A DNA stretch of 64,000 nt, taken from assembly GCA_964636125.1 (NCBI GenBank), contig CAZWPX010000026.1:1-64000 (forward strand), written 5' to 3'. The position numbers and the translations under genes are program-made. Source of the stretch: CAJINA01 sp964636125. Lineage in GTDB: Bacteria > Desulfobacterota > Desulfobacteria > Desulfobacterales > CAJINA01. The notes under the pieces were generated by a model. That model was not told the DNA's origin and made no database searches. It worked only from the letters and a program-made list of their open reading frames with translations. Positions 25,582 through 34,682 of the stretch are shown piece after piece. How positions within the stretch are numbered: position 1 is the stretch's first letter; every line of letters begins with the position of its first letter.

Positions 25582-26573
25582 TGTTCCGCCTGGCTTATCC
25601 CGCAATCCTGGCCCTGCTGGGCCTGGTCGCCGGTTGGTTCCTGTGGCGCCTGAAACATAAACCGGTTGGTATAACCTATTCCCTGGCAACCATGGCGGCC
25701 GACCTGGTACCCCGGGCCAGTTGGGTGACCGGTCACATTGCCCTGCTGCTGCGAACCGGCTGCCTGGTATTGCTGGTACTGGCTGCGGCACGTCCCCAGC
25801 TTTACAATGTATCCCGGGAAATCAAATCGCCGGGTGTGGATATCATGCTGTGCCTGGATACCTCCGGATCCATGCAGGCGCTTGATTTTACCCTGGACGA
25901 GGAACCTGTCTCCCGGTTGACCGCCGTCAAAAAAGTCGTTCGCGACTTCATTGAAAAGCGGGAGATGGATCGAATCGGATTGGTGGTGTTCGGCACCGAA
26001 GCCTTCACCCAGTCCCCCCTGACCCTGGACAAGGGGCTGTTGCTCGAGTTGGTATCGCGCATGCAGATCGGTATGGCCGGAAACAAAACTGCCATCGGAT
26101 CCGCGCTGGCCGTGGGGGCCAAACGGTTGAAGGATCTCAAGGCCAAGTCGAAAATCCTGATCCTGCTGACCGACGGCCGACAGACTGCCGGCGAAATCAC
26201 GCCGGAAGCAGCGGCGGAAGCGGCCCGGGCAATCGGCGTTAAAACCTATACCATCGGTGTGGGGGGCACAGAGCCGGCTCCCTTTCCAGTACAAACACCG
26301 TTCGGGACTAGAATTATGCGTCAGCCGGTTGACATGGATGAAGAGACCCTGGTGCAGGTGGCCGCAATAGGGAATGGACAATATTTCAGGGCCGTCAACA
26401 CGGACCGGCTCCAGGAGATCTACACCATCATCGATCGCCAGGAAAAGACCGAAACCACGGTCAAGGAGTTCTTTCACTTTCGGGAACTGTATCACTATTT
26501 TCTGGTACCGGCGCTTTTGTTGCTGCTGGTGGAGATGGTCGCCCGGGCGACGTTGCTGAGGACGATTCCATGA
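25578..26573 (+). CDS. batA: VWA-domain membrane protein, BatA type
   Basis: 331 residues from the ATG at 25578 (GGGAGG upstream, ATGA overlap with the previous stop); the frame is open a further 34 codons but without a ribosome site. Two N-terminal membrane segments (about 6-22 and 52-70), a VWA domain (about 88-290) with metal-site DTSGSM, and a C-terminal membrane segment (about 305-325). BatA proteins are linked to oxidative and envelope stress tolerance in Bacteroides, Leptospira and Francisella relatives. The next gene also starts with a 4-bp overlap. Confidence 0.9.
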   Translation: MMFRLAYPAILALLGLVAGWFLWRLKHKPVGITYSLATMAADLVPRASWVTGHIALLLRTGCLVLLVLAAARPQLYNVSREIKSPGVDIMLCLDTSGSMQALDFTLDEEPVSRLTAVKKVVRDFIEKREMDRIGLVVFGTEAFTQSPLTLDKGLLLELVSRMQIGMAGNKTAIGSALAVGAKRLKDLKAKSKILILLTDGRQTAGEITPEAAAEAARAIGVKTYTIGVGGTEPAPFPVQTPFGTRIMRQPVDMDEETLVQVAAIGNGQYFRAVNTDRLQEIYTIIDRQEKTETTVKEFFHFRELYHYFLVPALLLLLVEMVARATLLRTIP

Positions 26574-28435
26574 CACTGGCATACACCTGGGTGCTGAACT
26601 TCCTGTGGCTGCTGCCACTGGCCGGCTTTCTGCTGATCGCCCAAAACCACTGGCGGCGACGGGCCCGGGAACGGTTTGCCGACCCGCACCTGCTGACCCG
26701 CCTGACACCGGATGACCACAAAGGCAAAGGCTTTATCAAGGGCCTCCTGCTCCTGGGCACCCTGGCCCTGCTGGTTGTCTCCCTGGCCGGACCCCGTTGG
26801 GGCAGCCGCTACCAGGAGGTCAGCCGTAAAGGCGTAGACATTATGCTGGTGGTGGACGTGTCACGCAGCATGTCGGTAGAAGACATAAAGCCCAATCGGC
26901 TGAGGCGGGCCAAACACGAGATCATCGATTTTCTCAAAGTTGTCCAGGGCGACCGGGTCGGGCTGACGGCTTTTGCCGGGGCAGCGTTTGTACAGTGCCC
27001 TCTGACACTGGATTACACCGCCCTGGAAATGTTTTTGAGCGCCCTGGAACCCGGCCTGATACCCGTTCCGGGAACGGACCTGGGCGCGGCCATCGAAACC
27101 GGGCTCTCCGCTTTTGATCCCAAAGCTGAAACCGACAAGGTGATGCTCCTGATCACCGATGGCGAAGATAACGAACAGCAAGGCATGACCGCCGCCCGGA
27201 AAGCCACCGGAAAAGGGGTTAAAATCTTTGTCTTCGGCATCGGGGAACCCTCCGGCGGACCGATACCTACCGAAGGCAACCAGGGCGGTTTCAAAAAGGA
27301 TGCCGGCGGCAAACTGGTACTTTCCCGGCTGGACGAGCAGTCCCTGCGGTCAATCGCCTCCATGACGGACGGCAGTTATGTACGTTCCGTGGCCGGTGAC
27401 CTGGATCTGGACCTGCTCTATTTTGACGGTATCAAACAAAGGACCACGGATCAGACCCTGAAAAGCGGCAAAATCAAAGTATATGAGGAGCGATTTAACG
27501 TGTTTGCCCTGCTGGCTTTCCTGCTGCTCCTGCTGGAAGGGTTTGTGGATGACAAACGCCGGCCGCCGGGGAAAAAGCGCTTTGGGTTACTGCTCGGCCT
27601 TGTGGCGGGACTCCTGGCGGCAGGGCCGGTGCCCGCGCCGGTATGGGCGGCCGATGTATCACCGGATGAACTTTACCGCCAGGGCCGCTACGCGGAAGCT
27701 GAAAAAGCATATGCCCGGCAAGACATGGATGATCCCAAAGATATTCGCTACCGCTATAACCGCGGCTGTGCGGCCTTTCAAAATGAGAAATACACGGAAG
27801 CGGCAGCCGCTTTTGCAAGCGTGCTCAAAAGGACCCGGGACCCCGGGGTGCGTTTTAGGGCCAATTTCAACCTGGGCAATACCGCCTACCAGCAAGGCGA
27901 TTTCGAATCTGCGGTGGCCCATTACAAGCAGGCACTGGACGACAACCCTGCCAGCCCGGCGCTGCGTCACAATCTGGAGATGGCCTTGAGGGCCCGGGCC
28001 AGGAGCGAGCAGAAACCGGCATCTCCCCAGACTGATCAACCACAAGACAGGGAGAACTCCGAAAATAAGGAACAGGGGCAGCAATGTAAGAACCCGAAAA
28101 ACAGCACAGCAGACTCTCCAGACGAATCGAAATCGGGTCAAAATGACGACCGCAGGACCCAGGAGAATCAATCCGGTAAACCCGGGCAGGAGGCAGCTTC
28201 CGGCGAAAAACAGGCCACCGGTGCTGATGAAAACCGACCCGGTGAACTGCGCCCGCGCCAGGCGATGTCACCCCTGGACGCCGAACCGGATACGACGGGC
28301 AGGGCTGAATCCGACATGGACAGGCAAAAGGCCGCGGCCCTGTTGGAAAACGTGCAGGAGAATCCGGCCAATATGCTGCGTTTCATGCTCCCCGCTGAAA
28401 ACCGGAGCGGCGCTCATTCGGGAAAGGACTGGTAG
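26570..28435 (+). CDS. batB: VWA plus TPR membrane protein, BatB-BatC fusion
   Basis: 621 residues. N-terminal membrane segments (about 8-25 and 60-78), a VWA domain (about 90-290, metal site DVSRSM), and a membrane segment near 308-322. A second hydrophobic stretch at about 343-362 precedes TPR repeats (about 368-470, RYAEAEKAYARQD and YRYNRGCAAFQ). A low-complexity Gln/Glu/Ser-rich tail of ~120 residues ends in ALLENVQENPANMLRF, a motif typical of the BatC end. In many bacteria BatB and BatC are separate; here they are one frame. Its start overlaps batA by 4 bp. Confidence 0.92.
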   Translation: MTLAYTWVLNFLWLLPLAGFLLIAQNHWRRRARERFADPHLLTRLTPDDHKGKGFIKGLLLLGTLALLVVSLAGPRWGSRYQEVSRKGVDIMLVVDVSRSMSVEDIKPNRLRRAKHEIIDFLKVVQGDRVGLTAFAGAAFVQCPLTLDYTALEMFLSALEPGLIPVPGTDLGAAIETGLSAFDPKAETDKVMLLITDGEDNEQQGMTAARKATGKGVKIFVFGIGEPSGGPIPTEGNQGGFKKDAGGKLVLSRLDEQSLRSIASMTDGSYVRSVAGDLDLDLLYFDGIKQRTTDQTLKSGKIKVYEERFNVFALLAFLLLLLEGFVDDKRRPPGKKRFGLLLGLVAGLLAAGPVPAPVWAADVSPDELYRQGRYAEAEKAYARQDMDDPKDIRYRYNRGCAAFQNEKYTEAAAAFASVLKRTRDPGVRFRANFNLGNTAYQQGDFESAVAHYKQALDDNPASPALRHNLEMALRARARSEQKPASPQTDQPQDRENSENKEQGQQCKNPKNSTADSPDESKSGQNDDRRTQENQSGKPGQEAASGEKQATGADENRPGELRPRQAMSPLDAEPDTTGRAESDMDRQKAAALLENVQENPANMLRFMLPAENRSGAHSGKDW

Positions 28436-28436
28436 C

Positions 28437-30281
28437 ATGCAGAAAATAATCATCGCCTCATCAGTTCGACAAATTACGAAACTGTCAAACTCAGGGACTC
28501 ACCCCAGCAAATCTGGGGGTTTACCGATGATTATCACGGCGACCTTTGCACTTCTCTTTTTGTCCCTGCTGCTCGGCGTGCCGGTCCAGGCCCAAATCGA
28601 TGTTACCCTCAGGCTGGATCGTGCCGAGGCAACTTTAACGGACAGCGTTCAGCTGGAGGTTAAGGTTTCCGGTACACGCCAGGGTGACACGGCGCCCGTT
28701 TTCAAAGGTCTGGATGCTTTCCAGGTCACCCGGGGGGGCACCGCCAGCCGGATGGAGATGGTCAACGGCCGGATCACTTCCGGCATCACCTATACCTATT
28801 TTGCGCAACCGCAAAAACCCGGCACATTCGTAATCGGCCCGGCTGCTGTAAAGGTAGACGGGCAGACCCTCACAAGCAACACGGCCACGCTGGTGGTCAA
28901 GGCCGACGCACAATCGGCAGGGCCCGGGCAGGCCCCGGTATTCCTGGAAGCGGCCCTTTCATCGAACAAAGTCTATGTGGAGCAGCAGGCGCTCTACACG
29001 CTCAAGCTTTTCCACCGGGTCAATGTGGCCGACCTCTCCTTGAACCTGCCGGAAATCAAACAAGTGACTTTGAAACAATTCGGGGAGCCGCGCAACTACA
29101 GGAGTACACAGGCGGGTGTCACCTACGGAGTCCTGGAGGTGCGCTATGTGATTTGGGCCGCGCAAGCCGGACCCTATGTGATCGGCCCCGGAAAAATGAA
29201 CATGACCCTGCGACAGGCCGGGCGACAATCCCTGCTGAACGGGTTCTTCAAAGACCCGTTTTCCGCCTTTCCGGCCGGCCGGCCGCTCAGCGTGACAACT
29301 CAGCCCTTAGAACTCACCGTCCTGCCCCTCCCGCAAGAAGATCGGCCAGCGGGTTTCAGCGGGCTGGTGGGTGATTTTAAACTGGAATCCCATCTGGATC
29401 CCGCGCACATTGAAACCGGCGAATCGGCCACCCTGACAGTGAAAATCAGTGGCCGGGGGAACATCACCCGGATACCCGATATTGATCTTCCGGAACTGTC
29501 GTTTGCCCAGATCTACAGCGATCAACCGGTACTGGAATCAGGGCAGGACGATCACGGCCTGGGCGGGACCAAAACCATGAAATGGGCACTGGTCCCCGGC
29601 CAGGCAGGCCGATTTGACCTGCCGGACCTGGCCGTAAGTTTTTTCAATCCTGCCGCCGGCCGGTACAAAACCCTTCAATCACCCCGCCACACCCTGTCTG
29701 TCTCGCCCGGCAAACCCCAGGATGTGACCGTTTTCAGCCCGCCGTCCAATGGCGGCGGCAACGGTCAGGGTTCCTTTAAGCAAGAGATTCAACAGGTCGG
29801 CAAAGACATCCTGCCGATCCACACGGCGGCCGGTGATCTGTCAGTACCCTACCGGGCGTTATTCACGGGCTGGCGCTTCTGGTTCGCCCTGGTTGGCCCG
29901 GCGGCATTGTACGGCCTGCTCTGGATGGGGCTGCGGTCACGCCGCCGGCCAACGGCGCGGATCGCCCTGGTGCGCTCCCGGCAGGCCTTTAAGAATTTCA
30001 GCAAACAATTTCAAGAGGCCCCGCCCATGGGTGCTGATCTACTTAAAGCGTTCAAGGTGTACCTCAACGACCGCTTCAGCCTCTCACTGGGTACGGTTAC
30101 GGCGGATGACGCGGTCCGCCTGCTGCAAGCGCATGACGTGGCGGGAAATAGCATAGATAGGATTGGCACACTTATGAAGAAGATAGAGGTTGCTGTGTAT
30201 ACCGGCGACGACCGGCAGAACAGTGAGGCGGGCCCTGAATTGCTGGCGCTCATCAAGAACCTGGAAAAGGAGATTCGATGA
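28437..30281 (+). CDS. batD: BatD-like protein (oxygen-tolerance family)
   Basis: 614 residues from the ATG at 28437, one base after the preceding stop, with AAAGGA upstream. An in-frame ATG at 28527 gives a cleaner signal peptide (hydrophobic run ending VQAQ) and is a real alternative. It follows a CCCCAG/CTGGGG hairpin. The periplasmic part has repeated beta-sandwich units (LRLDRAEATLTDSVQLEVKV near the start, LDPAHIETGESATLTVKI in the middle), then one membrane segment (about 535-555) and a cytoplasmic helical tail. This is the BatD layout. It probably assembles with the VWA proteins at the inner membrane. Confidence 0.9.
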   Translation: MQKIIIASSVRQITKLSNSGTHPSKSGGLPMIITATFALLFLSLLLGVPVQAQIDVTLRLDRAEATLTDSVQLEVKVSGTRQGDTAPVFKGLDAFQVTRGGTASRMEMVNGRITSGITYTYFAQPQKPGTFVIGPAAVKVDGQTLTSNTATLVVKADAQSAGPGQAPVFLEAALSSNKVYVEQQALYTLKLFHRVNVADLSLNLPEIKQVTLKQFGEPRNYRSTQAGVTYGVLEVRYVIWAAQAGPYVIGPGKMNMTLRQAGRQSLLNGFFKDPFSAFPAGRPLSVTTQPLELTVLPLPQEDRPAGFSGLVGDFKLESHLDPAHIETGESATLTVKISGRGNITRIPDIDLPELSFAQIYSDQPVLESGQDDHGLGGTKTMKWALVPGQAGRFDLPDLAVSFFNPAAGRYKTLQSPRHTLSVSPGKPQDVTVFSPPSNGGGNGQGSFKQEIQQVGKDILPIHTAAGDLSVPYRALFTGWRFWFALVGPAALYGLLWMGLRSRRRPTARIALVRSRQAFKNFSKQFQEAPPMGADLLKAFKVYLNDRFSLSLGTVTADDAVRLLQAHDVAGNSIDRIGTLMKKIEVAVYTGDDRQNSEAGPELLALIKNLEKEIR

Positions 30282-31141
30282 GCAGGCTGGCCGGATTCAC
30301 GATTATTGCGCTGCTGCTGGGCTGGCTGCTGCCCGGCCACCTGTTGGCCCGGGATGCCAGGTTTGCCGTAGAGGATTTTTTTGAAACCAACCGGGCCTAT
30401 AAAAACGGTCAATACCCGGCTGCCGTGGATGGCTACCGCGACTTGATCGCAGCCGGGTTTGATAACGGCCAGGTTTACTACAATCTGGGTAATGCCTATT
30501 TTCGCATGGGTGCCACCGGCCAGGCGATCCTCTCTTATGAACGCGCACACCTGTTGATCCCCCGGGATGATGACCTGGCGTTTAACCTGGCGCTGGCCCG
30601 CAATCAGGCTGTCGATGCGACCCATGATTCACAGGCCATGCCCCTGGGCGGGCTGCTGGGGCTCGACAGTTTGAACCTGTATGAGGTCTGCCTGGGCTTC
30701 GTGGGGATCAATGCGCTTTTCTTTGTAATCCTCGGAGGTCGGCTGTTCTGGAAAACAGAGTGGTCCTATTATACAATCATTTTTATGGGGATCATCGTCG
30801 GCATCGCAGCCTGCGGATTCGCGCTGAAATGGTATACGGCGGCCACTGATGACCGCGCTGTAATTCTGGCACCCGAGGTGGTGGTGCGGGCTGGACCGAA
30901 CGCCGGGGATACGGTCCTTTTTAAAATCCACGCCGGCACCATCGTCCAGTATGAACGTGCGGAAGAAGAGTGGGTGCTCCTGCACCTGTCCGCAGACAAA
31001 CGCGGTTGGGCCGCTGCGGATCAACTGGAACGGATTGTTACGCAAAAGAGTGTGCGACCAGAATTGTTAAGGCCATGGAAAACCGAACGCGCCTCTCAAT
31101 CCTGTCAAAACGGGGTAAACTTGGCCGCTGGATCAAATTGA
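30278..31141 (+). CDS. batE: BatE-like TPR and SH3 protein
   Basis: 287 residues; ATGA overlap with batD. Signal or anchor at about 6-23, TPR repeats (about 35-112, with YYNLGNAYFRMG and AILSYERAHLL), two membrane segments (about 130-150 and 162-182), and a bacterial SH3 domain (about 190-252, VVVRAGPNAGDTVLFKIHAGT). This is the usual last gene of Bat operons. The ~35 residues after the SH3 domain (from about 253) are polar and look unstructured. Confidence 0.88.
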   Translation: MSRLAGFTIIALLLGWLLPGHLLARDARFAVEDFFETNRAYKNGQYPAAVDGYRDLIAAGFDNGQVYYNLGNAYFRMGATGQAILSYERAHLLIPRDDDLAFNLALARNQAVDATHDSQAMPLGGLLGLDSLNLYEVCLGFVGINALFFVILGGRLFWKTEWSYYTIIFMGIIVGIAACGFALKWYTAATDDRAVILAPEVVVRAGPNAGDTVLFKIHAGTIVQYERAEEEWVLLHLSADKRGWAAADQLERIVTQKSVRPELLRPWKTERASQSCQNGVNLAAGSN

Positions 31142-31497
31142 ATTCCCCGGGACTTATCGACCGGGTCGCTTTGAAAGCCATTCAAGCTGCCAAATGGCGG
31201 GAGTTGAAAGGTGCTGTGGGTCCATTTTCCCGGGACAAAGGGCCTATATCCTATATCAATAATTTCCGGTAGTAAACAGTCCACTTATAAAAGATGCCCT
31301 CGTTGAATTCCAGGTAACCCGGTAGAAATCTGTCCATATCTGTCTGATGAATCAGATATCTTTGCATAACAACAACCGCACTTAATATGGAACAAATCAG
31401 CATTTTGAGGATAGGCCTGCCTTCTGGATACTATCTGTTGACCTAATTGACCCACGAGGGTACAAATCCCGGGCAATAACTGGCCCACACAACCAAC
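31142..31497. other. Intergenic region after the Bat operon
   Basis: 356 bp without a convincing gene or strong terminator. A candidate promoter for the transporter at 31498 is TTGACC (31438-31443), 17-base spacer, TACAAA (31461-31466). Confidence 0.4.
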
Positions 31498-32349
31498 ATG
31501 CACAAAGCTGCCAAGATGGGATTGCTTGAAATACATATTGCCGTGCTCTTTTTTGGCCTGGCCGGGCTGTTCGGCAAACTGGTGCATCAGTCGCCGGCAG
31601 TGATTGTCTTTGGCCGGGTTGTATTTGCCCTGCTGTTCCTGCTGCCGGCCCTCTACTACCGCAAACAGAACCTCAAACTGGACAACCGCACAGATGGCCT
31701 GGCTCTGCTATTCCAGGGCGTCATCCTGGCTGTACACTGGGGAACCTTTTTCAAATCCATCCAGGTTTCAACCGTGGCTGTCGGCCTGCTGACATTCTCG
31801 ACATTTCCGATCTTCGTGACGTTTCTGGAGCCGGTGTTTTTCAGGGAAAAGTTAAAAGGCGGTGATGTCATCCTGGCCCTGGTGACCTTTTGCGGGGTAC
31901 TGCTGGTGGTCCCTGCCCTGCGCCTGGACAACACCACCACCCAGGGCGCCCTGTGGGGCGTCACGTCCGGCCTGACCTTTGCCCTGCTGTCCATTCTGAA
32001 CCGCAAATACGCCAAGAGGTATTCCAGCCTGGTGGTGGCCTTTTACCAGGACGCGGCCGCTGCGATGGTCCTGCTGCCGTTGGTCTGCCTGCCGCTGCCG
32101 GCGGTGCCCCTGCCGGATCTGCTGCGACTGGCCCTGCTGGGGATCGTTTTCACGGGAATCGCGCATTCGCTTTTCATCAAAGGACTGGCCACGGTCAAAG
32201 CCCAGACGGCCAGCATCATTGCCAGCCTTGAACCCGTGTACGGCATCCTGGCAGCGGCGCTCATCTTGAGTGAAATGCCTGCACCGCGGGAGGTGGCCGG
32301 CGGCGTGGTGATTCTGGGGGCTGCATTGTTTGCAACCAGGAGAAGGTAA
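31498..32349 (+). CDS. EamA/DMT-family transporter
   Basis: 283 residues with about ten membrane segments in two EamA halves (about 8-140 and 150-280). GLAGLFGKLVHQSPAVIVFGR opens the first half and ALLSILNRKYAKR the second; the C-terminal EPVYGILAAALILSE motif is typical. Substrate unknown; the family exports metabolites or amino acids. The start could also be the ATG six codons in (31516). A heptamer repeat pair separates it from the next gene. Confidence 0.9.
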   Translation: MHKAAKMGLLEIHIAVLFFGLAGLFGKLVHQSPAVIVFGRVVFALLFLLPALYYRKQNLKLDNRTDGLALLFQGVILAVHWGTFFKSIQVSTVAVGLLTFSTFPIFVTFLEPVFFREKLKGGDVILALVTFCGVLLVVPALRLDNTTTQGALWGVTSGLTFALLSILNRKYAKRYSSLVVAFYQDAAAAMVLLPLVCLPLPAVPLPDLLRLALLGIVFTGIAHSLFIKGLATVKAQTASIIASLEPVYGILAAALILSEMPAPREVAGGVVILGAALFATRRR

Positions 32350-32479
32350 AGAATCCTGGTCCAGAGGGCCAGGCTTTGGATTGCCCCTTGAAGGAGCTTT
32401 TTTCCAAGGCTCTCTGATGGTGCGTGTCCGGATTCAGGGGCTCAGGCCAAAGACTGAAGGCTGAAGAAAAACAACAGTG

Positions 32480-32510
32480 AACATTCAACATCGAACGCCC
32501 AACGTTCAAT
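32480..32510 (+). repeat. Heptamer array, (AACATYS)4
   Basis: Consecutive 7-base units AACATTC, AACATCG, AACGCCC, AACGTTC then AAT. It faces the reverse-complement array at 32629-32677, with about 118 bp between. Confidence 0.8.
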
Positions 32511-32628
32511 AAGGTTGCGCTGCGCTTAGCCAGTCAGTATAATTTACGAAGTTCTATGGATTTCATGTGGGGGATTCTTCGTCGCTCCGTGCCTCAGAAT
32601 GACAAGATATATACAGCCGCATGCCATA

Positions 32629-32677
32629 GTTCAAAGTTCGATGTTGAATGTTCACAGTTGGATGTCCGATGTTCAGT
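32629..32677 (+). repeat. Heptamer array, (GTTSRAT)7
   Basis: Seven consecutive units: GTTCAAA, GTTCGAT, GTTGAAT, GTTCACA, GTTGGAT, GTCCGAT, GTTCAGT. The unit is the reverse complement of that in the array at 32480-32510. It ends 18 bp before the small gene at 32696. Confidence 0.8.
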
Positions 32678-32695
32678 TTTTAAAGAGGATCGCCC

Positions 32696-32953
32696 ATGCC
32701 AAACCCGGTTGACCCAAAAAGATTCGGCCTGCACGTTTCCACAAAAATAGAACAGGTCGGTGAAAAACACTTTGTCATCGTCATAAACAGGAAAAGCCGC
32801 ATCATTATGAAAGACGGCGAAAAAATAACGGCCAAGGCCGCCATGATCACAAAAAAGGTACCGGGTGCAACCGTCAGTCTGCAAACAACCGCCCCGGTGT
32901 GCAGCAAGACCAGAGCCATGCTGCAGGACCACAACGTGAAACTGGTGCCGTAA
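32696..32953 (+). CDS. Small conserved-looking hypothetical protein
   Basis: 85 residues, basic and without signal or membrane segment. AGAGGA precedes the ATG and the stop overlaps the next start (TAATG), so it is translated and coupled to the transporter gene. The centre (EQVGEKHFVIVINRKSRIIM) looks like two beta strands, and a cysteine is at about residue 69. I do not recognise the family. An accessory or regulatory role for the transporter is possible but unproven. Confidence 0.7.
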   Translation: MPNPVDPKRFGLHVSTKIEQVGEKHFVIVINRKSRIIMKDGEKITAKAAMITKKVPGATVSLQTTAPVCSKTRAMLQDHNVKLVP

Positions 32954-33888
32954 TGATACGCCTGATTCTCATCGGCTTGCTGGCCGGGTTGTTTTTCAGT
33001 TCGACCTTTATCCTGAACCGGGTCATGAGCCTGGAAGGCGGGCACTGGGTCTGGAGTGCCGTCCTGCGCTATACGTATATGATCCTCTTTTTGACAGCCT
33101 GGTTCCTGCTCTCCAAAGGGCCGGCTCAACTGAAAAGGATCCTGGGGGTGTTTTTTAGAAACTGGGCCTTCTGGACCCTGGCCGGCACTGTCGGGTTTGG
33201 CCTGTTTTACGCCCTGATCTGCTATAGTGCCGACCATGCGCCGGGATGGGTGGTGGCTACCACCTGGCAATTCACCATCATTGCCACGCTTTTTGTCCTG
33301 CTCTTTTTCGGTCGCTCCTTCCCGGGGCGAACATGGCTGTTTTCCCTGATCATATTTTTCGGCGTCCTCCTGGTCAATCTGAACCAGGCCAAAACCACCG
33401 GCCCGGGGGAACTGCTCGCCGGTGCTGTGCCCGTGCTGATAGCAGCCTTTTGTTACCCCCTGGGAAACCAGATGGTCTGGGAGGCCACCAACGGAAACCG
33501 CCGGCTGCCGGATGTCTCCAGCCCGGTCCTGGATTCGCCCTTTAGCAGGGTGCTGTTGTTGTCTTTGGGCTCCGTCCCCCTCTGGATAATCCTGGTCAGC
33601 GTAACAGCCCCGCCGCTCCCGTCACAAGGACAGTTGATTAATGCCGCCCTGGTGGCCCTTTTTTCCGGTGTTATCGCCACCAGTCTTTTTTTACAGGCCC
33701 GCAACTTGTCCAAATCGGCCAGCGAGCTGGCAGCTGTTGACGCCACCCAGTCAAGCGAGGTATTGTTCGCGCTGCTGGGTGAAATCGTTATTATCGGTGC
33801 TGCTTTCCCGGATCTGCTTTCAATCCTGGGGATGGTGATCACCTGCGCCGGGATCACTTTGTACGTGTACTTTCAGGAGCAGGCCTGA
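32953..33888 (+). CDS. Multidrug-resistance-type DMT transporter (EmrE superfamily, PF13536-like)
   Basis: 311 residues from the ATG at 32953, which overlaps the stop of the small gene by one base; the longer open frame to the left lies inside that gene. About ten membrane segments, with FFSSTFILNRVMSLEGGHWVW at the start, a pattern of the large EmrE-like family. Its substrate is unknown. A terminal FSGVIATSLFLQARNLSK and AGITLYVYFQ complete the second half. Confidence 0.87.
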   Translation: MIRLILIGLLAGLFFSSTFILNRVMSLEGGHWVWSAVLRYTYMILFLTAWFLLSKGPAQLKRILGVFFRNWAFWTLAGTVGFGLFYALICYSADHAPGWVVATTWQFTIIATLFVLLFFGRSFPGRTWLFSLIIFFGVLLVNLNQAKTTGPGELLAGAVPVLIAAFCYPLGNQMVWEATNGNRRLPDVSSPVLDSPFSRVLLLSLGSVPLWIILVSVTAPPLPSQGQLINAALVALFSGVIATSLFLQARNLSKSASELAAVDATQSSEVLFALLGEIVIIGAAFPDLLSILGMVITCAGITLYVYFQEQA

Positions 33889-33945
33889 GATGGTATTGCA
33901 TAGTATCCTGGTCCTGTCTGCCAGGTTTTCAAGGACTTAATAGAA

Positions 33946-34617
33946 TTGAATGTCCCCTTTATCTGTAATGAAAAACTGAGGCTTGCTATCCGGGGCAACC
34001 TGGAAAGGTTTCAAACCAGAACACACCCCAGGAAAGGGGCGCAACGGGCAGCGGTGGCCCTCACGATTATTGATGTCGCCCATGGTTCAGACGCTTATGG
34101 ACTGCCCCGCTACGATACCCGGCAGTCAGACGCCGCCTTGATTTTAACCCGCCGCAACGCCAATCTAAAAAGCCATTCCGGCCAGTGGGCCTTGCCCGGA
34201 GGACACCGGGATGCCGGTGAAACAGCTGTCGATACCGCCCTGCGGGAGTTGGATGAAGAGGTTGGTTTGAGCCTAACGCCGGATCGGGTTTTAGGCCGGC
34301 TGGACGATTTTACCACCCGCTCCGGTTTCGTTATTACGCCTGTGGTCGTATGGGGCGGGGACCACGTCGAACTGACCCCCAACCCGGCGGAAGTCGCGTC
34401 CATTCACAGGATACCCCTGACCGAATTCATGCGGGCCGATGCACCGCTGATCGAAAACATCCCCGAGAGCAGTGCCCCGCTCCTGCTGATGCCGGTGGGC
34501 AGCACCTGCATCGCGGCACCGACAGCCGCCCTGCTCTACCAGTTTCGGGAGGCGGCCATCCTGGGCAAGGCAACCCGGGTAGCCTATTTTGAGCAGCCTG
34601 TGTTTGCGTGGAAATAG
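33946..34617 (+). CDS. Nudix hydrolase, CoA pyrophosphatase (NudL) like
   Basis: 223 residues. The Nudix box is complete: G-x5-E-x7-RELDEEVGL beginning at GGHRDAGE. Before it, LTRRNANLKSHSGQWALPGG resembles the NudL/CoA signature LLTxR-LxxHxGQ--PGG. The probable reaction is hydrolysis of CoA or a related nucleoside diphosphate to phosphopantetheine and 3',5'-ADP. No good ribosome site is visible at 33946, so the exact start is uncertain. Confidence 0.85.
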   Translation: MNVPFICNEKLRLAIRGNLERFQTRTHPRKGAQRAAVALTIIDVAHGSDAYGLPRYDTRQSDAALILTRRNANLKSHSGQWALPGGHRDAGETAVDTALRELDEEVGLSLTPDRVLGRLDDFTTRSGFVITPVVVWGGDHVELTPNPAEVASIHRIPLTEFMRADAPLIENIPESSAPLLLMPVGSTCIAAPTAALLYQFREAAILGKATRVAYFEQPVFAWK

Positions 34618-34630
34618 GAGTTTACAGATC

Positions 34631-34668
34631 AACATCCAACATTGAACCTCGAACATCCAACTCTCAAT
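34631..34668 (+). repeat. Heptamer array, (AACATYS)5
   Basis: Units AACATCC, AACATTG, AACCTCG, AACATCC, AACTCTC then AAT, in the same orientation as 32480-32510. It ends just before the AAAAGGAG ribosome site of the oxidoreductase gene. No inverted partner is seen nearby. Confidence 0.75.
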
Positions 34669-34682
34669 AAAAGGAGCATGGC

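Noticed and set aside
25509..26708. 399-codon leftward open frame opposite batA
   Set aside because: Shadow frame of a GC-rich VWA gene; the opposite strand has exact family motifs and overlapping operon starts.
32480..32677. CRISPR array
   Set aside because: Repeat unit is 7 bases with no spacers of uniform length and no cas gene.
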